Positions 58,436 to 64,000 of a DNA stretch of 64,000 nucleotides are shown in pieces. The DNA is taken from contig CAVXHI010000003.1 in NCBI GenBank assembly GCA_963761655.1, positions 496,001 to 560,000 on the forward strand, given 5' to 3'. This DNA comes from RYN-122 sp963761655 (GTDB lineage Bacteria > Actinomycetota > Actinomycetes > Mycobacteriales > SCTD01). Each line of letters opens with the position of its first letter. Positions within the stretch are counted from its first letter, which is position 1. The position numbers were made by a program, and so were the translations under genes. The notes below the pieces were generated by a model, which saw only the letters and a list, made by a program, of their open reading frames with translations, did not search any database and was not told where the DNA came from.

Positions 58436-59587
58436 CTACAGGCCCAGACCCCGGGCGATGAGCATCAGCTGCACCTCGGTGGTGCCCTCGCCGATCTCGA
58501 GGATCTTGCTGTCGCGGTAGTGCCGCGAGACGACGTACTCGTTCATGAAGCCGTAGCCGCCGTGGACCTGGGTGGCGTCGCGGGCGTTGTCCATCGCGGC
58601 CTCGCCGCAGACGAGCTTCGCGATCGACGCCTCCTTCTTGAACGGGAGCCCGGCGAGCATCTTCGCGGCGGCGTCGTAGTAGGCGGTGCGGGCGGCGTGG
58701 GCGCGCGCCTCCATGCGGGCGATCTTGAACGCGATCGCCTGGTTCTTGCCGATCGCCGACCCGAACGCCTCGCGCTCCTTGGCGTACTTGACGCTCTCGT
58801 CGACGCACCCCTGGGCGACCCCCGTCGCGACGGCGGCGATGGCGATGCGGCCCTCGTCGAGGATCGACAGGAAGTTGGCGTAGCCGCGGCCCCGCGCACC
58901 GAGCAGGTTCTCCTCGGGCACGCGGACGTCGTCGAAGGTCAGCGGGTGGGTGTCGGAGGCGTTCCAGCCGACCTTGTCGTACGCCGGCTCGGCGGTGAAG
59001 CCCTTCGTCGGGACGGGCACGAGGATCGAGGAGATCTCCTTCTTGCCCGACGACATCGTGCCCGTGACGGCGGTCGCGGTGACGAGCGAGGTGATGCTCG
59101 TGCCGGAGTTCGTGATGAACGCCTTCGTGCCGTTGAGGACCCACTCGCCGCCGTCGAGCACCGCGGTGGTGCGGGTGCCGCCGGCGTCGCTGCCGGCGCC
59201 CGGCTCGGTGAGGCCGAAGGCACCGAGGGCCGTCCCGGCGACGAGGTCGGGCAGGAAGCGCTCCTTCTGCTCCTGCGTGCCGAAGCGGTAGACCGGCATG
59301 GCGCCGAGCGAGACGCCGGCCTCCAGGGTCATGGCCACCGACTGGTCGACCTTCGCCAGCTCCTCGAGCGCGAGGCACAGGGCGAAGTAGTCGCCGCCCA
59401 TGCCGCCGACCTCCTCGGAGAACGGCAGGCCGAACAGGCCCATCTCGCCCATCTGCGCGACGACCTCGTAGGGGAACGTCTTGTCCTTGTCGTGCTGGTA
59501 GGAGACCGGCGCGACGACCTCGCGCGTGAACTCCTCGACCGTCTTCTTGAGGCTGGCCTGCTCCTCGGTGAGCCGGGTGTCGAGCAT
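58436..59587 (-). CDS. Isovaleryl-CoA dehydrogenase-like acyl-CoA dehydrogenase
   Basis: The 383-residue flavoenzyme has the acyl-CoA dehydrogenase signatures FGLTEPGAGSDAGGTRT (FAD/substrate) and a C-terminal VHGGYGFMNEYVVSRHYRDSKILEIGEGTTEV. Its place behind 3-methylcrotonyl-CoA carboxylase and HMG-CoA lyase genes points to isovaleryl-CoA oxidation in leucine breakdown; a short-chain acyl-CoA substrate cannot be excluded from sequence alone. Its ATG and the HMG-CoA lyase stop share one base (TGATG). Confidence 0.9.
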   Translation of the reverse strand: MLDTRLTEEQASLKKTVEEFTREVVAPVSYQHDKDKTFPYEVVAQMGEMGLFGLPFSEEVGGMGGDYFALCLALEELAKVDQSVAMTLEAGVSLGAMPVYRFGTQEQKERFLPDLVAGTALGAFGLTEPGAGSDAGGTRTTAVLDGGEWVLNGTKAFITNSGTSITSLVTATAVTGTMSSGKKEISSILVPVPTKGFTAEPAYDKVGWNASDTHPLTFDDVRVPEENLLGARGRGYANFLSILDEGRIAIAAVATGVAQGCVDESVKYAKEREAFGSAIGKNQAIAFKIARMEARAHAARTAYYDAAAKMLAGLPFKKEASIAKLVCGEAAMDNARDATQVHGGYGFMNEYVVSRHYRDSKILEIGEGTTEVQLMLIARGLGL

Positions 59588-60513
59588 CAGTCCTCCAGGG
59601 ACGGGGTGAGAGCGGTGACGGTGCGGGACGACGACGGGCGGCCGAGCTGCGCGGCCATCCAGACGCTGGTGCGGACGAGCGAGGGCAGGTCGACGCCGGT
59701 CTCGATGCCGAGGCCGTGCAGCTGGAACACGAGGTCCTCGGTCGAGAGGTTGCCGGTGGCGCTGCCGGCGTAGGGGCAGCCGCCGAGGCCGCCGGCGCTG
59801 GCGTCGACGGTGGTGACGCCGGACTGCAGGGCGACCAGGGTGTTGGCGAGCGCCTGGCCGTAGGTGTCGTGGAAGTGCACGGCGACGTCCTCGACGGGCA
59901 GGCCGCGCGAGCCCAGCAGACCGAGCAGGGCGACGACCTGGCCGGGGGTGCCGACGCCGATGGTGTCGCCGAGGCTGACCTCGGTGCAGCCCATGTCCTT
60001 GAGCGCGCCGGCGACGTCGGCGACCTTCTCCAGCGGCACCTCGCCCTCCCACGGGTCGCCGAAGCACATGGAGACGTACCCGCGGACCGGCAGGCCGGCG
60101 GCGCGGGCGCCCTCGACCACGGGGCGGAACATCTCGAGCGACTCGGCGACCGTGCGGTTGAGGTTGCGCTTCGCGAAGGCCTCGGTGGCCGCGGCGAACA
60201 CCGCGACCTCCTTCGCGCCGGTGGCGAGCGCGCGGTCCAGCCCCTTCGCGTTCGGCACCAGGACGGGTGCCCGCGGCGGCTGGTCCTCCCCGAGCAGGGC
60301 CATCAGCTCCTCGGCGTCGCCGAGCTGGGGGATCCACGCCTTCGGCACGAAGCTGGTCAGCTCGACGGTGCGCAGGCCGCTCGCGACCAGGCGCCGCACG
60401 AACTCGGCCTTGACCTCGACCGGGACGATCGACGCCTCGTTCTGCAGGCCGTCGCGCGGGCCGACCTCGTAGACCTCCACACGCGCGGGCAGGCCCGGGA
60501 GCAGGGTGCTCAC
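59587..60513 (-). CDS. Hydroxymethylglutaryl-CoA lyase
   Basis: The 308-residue TIM-barrel enzyme splits HMG-CoA into acetoacetate and acetyl-CoA, the last step of leucine degradation. It has EVGPRDGLQNE (substrate-metal site, about 17-27), VELTSFVPKAWIPQL, FHDTYGQALANT with metal His and the signature GGLGGCPYAGSATGN with the catalytic Cys. GTG 60513 overlaps the carboxylase stop (GTGA). Confidence 0.95.
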   Translation of the reverse strand: MSTLLPGLPARVEVYEVGPRDGLQNEASIVPVEVKAEFVRRLVASGLRTVELTSFVPKAWIPQLGDAEELMALLGEDQPPRAPVLVPNAKGLDRALATGAKEVAVFAAATEAFAKRNLNRTVAESLEMFRPVVEGARAAGLPVRGYVSMCFGDPWEGEVPLEKVADVAGALKDMGCTEVSLGDTIGVGTPGQVVALLGLLGSRGLPVEDVAVHFHDTYGQALANTLVALQSGVTTVDASAGGLGGCPYAGSATGNLSTEDLVFQLHGLGIETGVDLPSLVRTSVWMAAQLGRPSSSRTVTALTPSLED

Positions 60514-62442
60514 GAGGGGGTCACCACCGCGAGCTCCTGGTCGACGACCACCTGGTCGCCGGCCCGGACCTTCAGCTCGACGGTGCCGGCCGAGGGCGCC
60601 TTGAGGGTGTGCTCCATCTTCATCGCCTCCACGACGAGCAGGGGGGTGCCGGCCTCGACGACGGCGCCGTCGGCGACGTGGACCGCGATGACGGCTCCGG
60701 GCATGGGGCTGCGGACGGTCGCGTCCGCGCTGCCGGCCGCACTGCCGCGACGCAGCGGCGGCAGGGGGGTGAGGGCGTGCGTGCCGCCGTCGACGTGCAC
60801 CCAGGTCGTGTCGCCGTCCTGCCGGACCAGCGCCGTCGAGGTGACGCCGTCGACGGTGACCTCGCGCGCCGGCGAGCCGGACGTCGACCTCGGTGCCGTC
60901 CCAGGTGAGGACGTCGCCGGAGAGCGTGAGGACCTGCCGCTCGAAGAGCTCCCAGCGCAGGGGCGCGGGACGGCCGGGACGCCAGCCGGTGGCCTGCACC
61001 CAGGGGTCGTCCCCGGTGAGCAGAGCCTCGCGCCGGGACAGGGCGAAGGCCGCCAGGGCGGTCAGCGGGACCTCGCCCGCGGTCAGCCCGTCCAGCTCCC
61101 GCTCGACCAGCCCGGTGTCGAGGCGTCCCGCCCGGACGTCCTCGTGGCGGAGCAGACGCCGCAGGAACGCCGTGTTGGTGCCGACGCCGAGGACGACGGT
61201 GTCGGCGAGCGCGCGGTCGAGGCGGGCCAGCGCCGTGGTGCGGTCCGGCCCCCAGGCGATGACCTTGGAGAGCATGGGGTCGTACGTCGTGCCGACGGGC
61301 GCGCCCTCCACGAGGCTGCTGTCGACCCGGACGCCGTCGCCGGACGGCTCGCGCAGGAGCAGCGACGTGCCGCCGGTCGGCAGGAAGCCCCGGGCCGGGT
61401 CCTCGGCGTAGACGCGCACCTCGACAGCGTGACCGGTGAGGGCGACGTCCGCCTGTCCGAACGCGAGGCGCTCGCCGGCCGCCACGCGCAGCTGCTGCTC
61501 GACGAGGTCCAGGCCGGTCACCAGCTCGGTGACCGGGTGCTCGACCTGCAGGCGGGTGTTCATCTCCATGAAGAACGGCTCGTCGGGCGCGTCGGCCGAG
61601 ACGATGAACTCGACCGTGCCGGCGCCGGTGTAGCCGACCGAGCGCGCGGCCTCGACCGCGATCGCGCCGTACCGGTCGCGGCCCGCCTGGTCGAGCAGGG
61701 CCGACGGCGCCTCCTCCACGACCTTCTGGTGGCGGCGCTGCAAGGAGCACTCGCGCTCGCCCAGGTGCAGCACCGTGCCGTGCGTGTCGGCGAGCACCTG
61801 CACCTCGATGTGGCGGGGGCGGTTCACCCAGCGCTCGAGGAACAGGGTGTCGTCGCCGAAGCTCGACGCCGCCTCGCGCCGGGCGGACACCAGCGCCTCC
61901 GCCAGGTCCGCCGGCTGGTGCACCAGGCGCATGCCCTTGCCGCCGCCGCCCGCGCTCGGCTTCACCAGGACGGGGTAGCCGACCTCGTCGGCGGCGGCCA
62001 CGAGGTCAGCGTCGGTCATGCCGAGGTCGGTGCGCCCGGGCACGACGGGGACGCCGGCCGCGCTCACCGTCTGCTTGGCCCGGATCTTGTCGCCCATGAC
62101 CTCGACGGCGTGCGCGGGCGGCCCGACGAACACCAGGCCGGCGTCGGCGCAGGCCTGCGCGAAGGCGGTGTTCTCGGCGAGGAACCCGTAGCCGGGGTGG
62201 ACCGCCTGGGCGCCGGTGCGCGCAGCGGCGTCGAGCAGGCGCTCCACCGACAGGTAGCTCTCCCGCGCAGGCGCCGGACCGAGCCGGACCGCGACGTCGG
62301 CCTCGCGGACGTGGCGCGCCCCGGCGTCGGCGTCGCTGTAGACGCAGACGCTGCGGACGCCGAGACGGCGCAGGGTGCGCACGATCCGGACGGCGATCTC
62401 GCCGCGGTTGGCGATGAGGACGGTCTCGAACACCTGGCTCAC
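60510..62442 (-). CDS. 3-Methylcrotonyl-CoA carboxylase alpha subunit (frameshifted)
   Basis: The biotin-containing subunit has a biotin carboxylase half (IANRGEIAVRI at 10-20, ATP-grasp GGGGKGMRLV, EMNTRLQVEH) and a C-terminal biotinyl domain with the carrier lysine in VEAMKMEH. Between them an extra base near 60865-60878 changes the frame after VDVRLAGAR; removing it gives a continuous protein of about 643 residues. Related subunits serve acetyl- or propionyl-CoA carboxylases, but the neighbours (HMG-CoA lyase, isovaleryl-CoA dehydrogenase type) favour methylcrotonyl-CoA. GTG 62442 overlaps the beta-subunit gene. Confidence 0.9.
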
Positions 62443-64000
62443 ATCCGGAAGACGCCGTAGGAGACCGGCTCGAGGGGCGCGTTCGCGCACGCGCCCAGAG
62501 CCAGGCCGAGGACCGTGCGGGTGTCCTTCGGGTCGATGACGCCGTCGTCCCACAGGCGCGCCGTCGAGTAGTACGGGTTGCCCTGGTCCTCGTACTGCTG
62601 GCGCACCTGCGCCTGCAGCGCCTCGACGTCGGTGCCCTCCTTGGCGACGGTCGCGAGGACGGACGCGGCCTGGTCACCGCCCATGACGCTGATCCGCGAG
62701 CCGGGCCACATGAACAGGAACCGCGGCGAGTACGCCCGGCCGCACATGGAGTAGTTGCCCGCGCCGAACGAGCCGCCGATGACGACGGTCAGCTTCGGCA
62801 CCCGGGCGCACGCGACGGCGGTGACCATCTTCGCGCCGTGCTTCGCGATGCCCCCGGCCTCGTACTGCCGGCCGACCATGAAGCCCGTGATGTTCTGCAG
62901 GAACACCAGCGGGATGCTGCGCTGGTCGCACAGCTCGATGAAGTGCGCGCCCTTCATGGCGGACTCCGCGAACAGGACGCCGTTGTTCGCGACGATGCCG
63001 ACGGGGTGCCCGTGCACGTGGGCGAACCCGGTGACGAGCGTGCTGCCGTACTCCGCCTTGAACTCGCGGAAGCGGCTGCCGTCGACGATCCGGGCGATGA
63101 CCTCGCGGACGTCGTAGGGGGTGCGGGCGTCGGCGGGGACGACGCCGTAGAGCTCCTCCGGGTCGACGACCGGCTCCTCGGCGGGCGCCCTGTCCCAGGG
63201 CGTCGGGGTCCGCGGGCCGAGACCGGCGACGATGCTGCGCAGGACCTCGAGCGCGGACGTGTCGTCGTCGGCGAGGTGGTCGGTGACGCCGGAGGTGCGG
63301 CTGTGCAGGAGCCCGCCGCCGAGGTCCTCGGCGGTGACGACCTCGCCGGTCGCGGCCTTCACCAGGGGAGGGCCGCCGAGGAAGATCGTGCCCTGGTCGC
63401 GGACGATGACGGCCTCGTCGGCCATGGCCGGCACGTAGGCGCCGCCGGCCGTGCAGGAGCCCAGGACAGCGGCCAGCTGCGGGATGCCCCGGGCGCTCAT
63501 GGTCGCCTGGTTGAAGAAGATGCGGCCGAAGTGCTCGCGGTCGGGGAAGACCTCGTCCTGCCGCGGCAGGAAGGCACCGCCGCTGTCGACGAGGTAGAGG
63601 CACGGCAGCCGGTTGTGCAGGGCCACCTCCTGCGCGCGCAGGTGCTTCTTGACGGTCATCGGGTAGTAGGTCCCGCCCTTGACCGTGGCGTCGTTGGCGA
63701 CGACGACGCACTCGCGGCCGCTCACCCGGCCGACCCCCGTGATGACCCCCGCGCCCGGCGCGTCCCCGTCGTACATCCCGTCGGCCGCGAGCGGCGACAG
63801 CTCGAGGAAGGGGCTGCCCGGGTCGAGCAGGGTGTCGACGCGGTCGCGCGGGAGGAGCTTGCCGCGCTCGACGTGGCGCGTGCGCGAGCCCTCCGGTCCT
63901 CCCAGGGAGACCTGGTCGAGCTTGAGGCGCAGCTGGTCGACGAGGGCCTGCTGGGCCGCCGCGTTGCGGGCGAAGTCCTCGCTGCGCGGGTCGCAGGTGG
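62439..64000 (-). CDS. 3-Methylcrotonyl-CoA carboxylase beta subunit (5' end outside window)
   Basis: The visible 519 residues are a carboxyltransferase of the AccD/MccB type. The N-terminal part has RGKLLPRDRVDTLLDPGSPF, the acyl-CoA site VGRVSGRECVVVANDATVKGG, and GSCTAGGAYVPAM; the C-terminal half has LVFLQNITGFMVG and VVIGGSFGAGNYSMCGRAYS. About 15 N-terminal residues lie beyond base 64000. It transfers carboxyl from biotin to the acyl-CoA. It is the first gene of the leucine operon inside the window; a possible promoter is outside. Confidence 0.93.
   Translation of the reverse strand, partial: TCDPRSEDFARNAAAQQALVDQLRLKLDQVSLGGPEGSRTRHVERGKLLPRDRVDTLLDPGSPFLELSPLAADGMYDGDAPGAGVITGVGRVSGRECVVVANDATVKGGTYYPMTVKKHLRAQEVALHNRLPCLYLVDSGGAFLPRQDEVFPDREHFGRIFFNQATMSARGIPQLAAVLGSCTAGGAYVPAMADEAVIVRDQGTIFLGGPPLVKAATGEVVTAEDLGGGLLHSRTSGVTDHLADDDTSALEVLRSIVAGLGPRTPTPWDRAPAEEPVVDPEELYGVVPADARTPYDVREVIARIVDGSRFREFKAEYGSTLVTGFAHVHGHPVGIVANNGVLFAESAMKGAHFIELCDQRSIPLVFLQNITGFMVGRQYEAGGIAKHGAKMVTAVACARVPKLTVVIGGSFGAGNYSMCGRAYSPRFLFMWPGSRISVMGGDQAASVLATVAKEGTDVEALQAQVRQQYEDQGNPYYSTARLWDDGVIDPKDTRTVLGLALGACANAPLEPVSYGVFRM

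Overview
The window is about 74% G+C by eye, with G/C at nearly every third codon position, frequent GTG starts, 4-bp ATGA/GTGA gene overlaps and TANNNT promoters placed 6-7 nt before start codons. Together with the recR-ybaB-dnaX-ffs-tRNA-Ser order, DUF3039, DUF5063, tRNA-adenosine-deaminase-associated proteins, an F420-type oxidoreductase and an internal lysC-beta start, this points to the chromosome of a high-GC actinomycete. A methyl-accepting chemotaxis protein suggests it is motile. I cannot name the genus; motile groups such as Kineosporiales or Geodermatophilales are guesses. No phage, transposon or CRISPR array is seen, and no gene-free stretch exceeds 300 bases.

Layout. 1-4.1 kb: a partial GatB/YqeY gene divergent from a metallophosphoesterase, tRNA-Pro, a membrane protein and an S9 peptidase. 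4.1-6.4 kb: a 10-bp tandem repeat, then an operon of a Ser/Thr kinase and two related lipoproteins. 6.4-12.8 kb: asd-lysC, a small secreted protein, DUF5063, recR, ybaB, dnaX and the SRP RNA. 12.8-15.7 kb: a frameshifted secreted protein, tRNA-Ser(GGA) and an MFS transporter. 15.8-20.8 kb: a PqqD-like/M50 membrane protease downstream of an unusual acidic repeat polypeptide, then a chemotaxis receptor and tRNA-Ser(CGA). 20.9-26.1 kb: tadA with two tadA-associated paralogs, a 4-TM protein, hrpB and an SRPBCC protein. 26.1-30.8 kb: FAD oxidoreductase, recQ, a GT9 glycosyltransferase and a Lys-rich repeat protein. 31-35.2 kb: a GT9-GT4-HldE-GT2 operon, probably for a heptose-containing glycan. 35.2-39.3 kb: tiny ORFs, a GGDEF/EAL protein, an MFS transporter and DUF3039.

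39.2-45.8 kb is a thiamin block. A TPP riboswitch precedes a seven-gene operon (NCS1 permease, thiE, thiO, thiS, thiG, thiE/tenI-like, thiD), and two tenA-type genes diverge from it. 45.8-58.4 kb holds murB, a LuxR-type regulator, rarD, an F420-type oxidoreductase, an M23 peptidase, an alpha/beta hydrolase, an aldo/keto reductase, a diacylglycerol-kinase-like protein, helD, a VOC protein, a second aldo/keto reductase and an M43 metalloprotease. 58.4-64 kb is a leucine-degradation operon: isovaleryl-CoA dehydrogenase, HMG-CoA lyase and both 3-methylcrotonyl-CoA carboxylase subunits, the last cut by the window edge.

Two global points affect how the annotation should be read. First, at least eight otherwise intact genes (dnaX, a secreted protein, hrpB, the Lys-rich protein, thiD, an aldo/keto reductase, an M43 protease and mccA) contain small indels. 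Because essential dnaX is hit, and the errors sit in G/C runs or repeats, these look like consensus sequence errors rather than pseudogenes. Second, many genes appear to be transcribed leaderless, while recQ and helD lack any ATG/GTG/TTG at their conserved N termini and may start with CTG. The most novel-looking locus is the PqqD-M50 protease with its repeat polypeptide at 15.8-18.8 kb.
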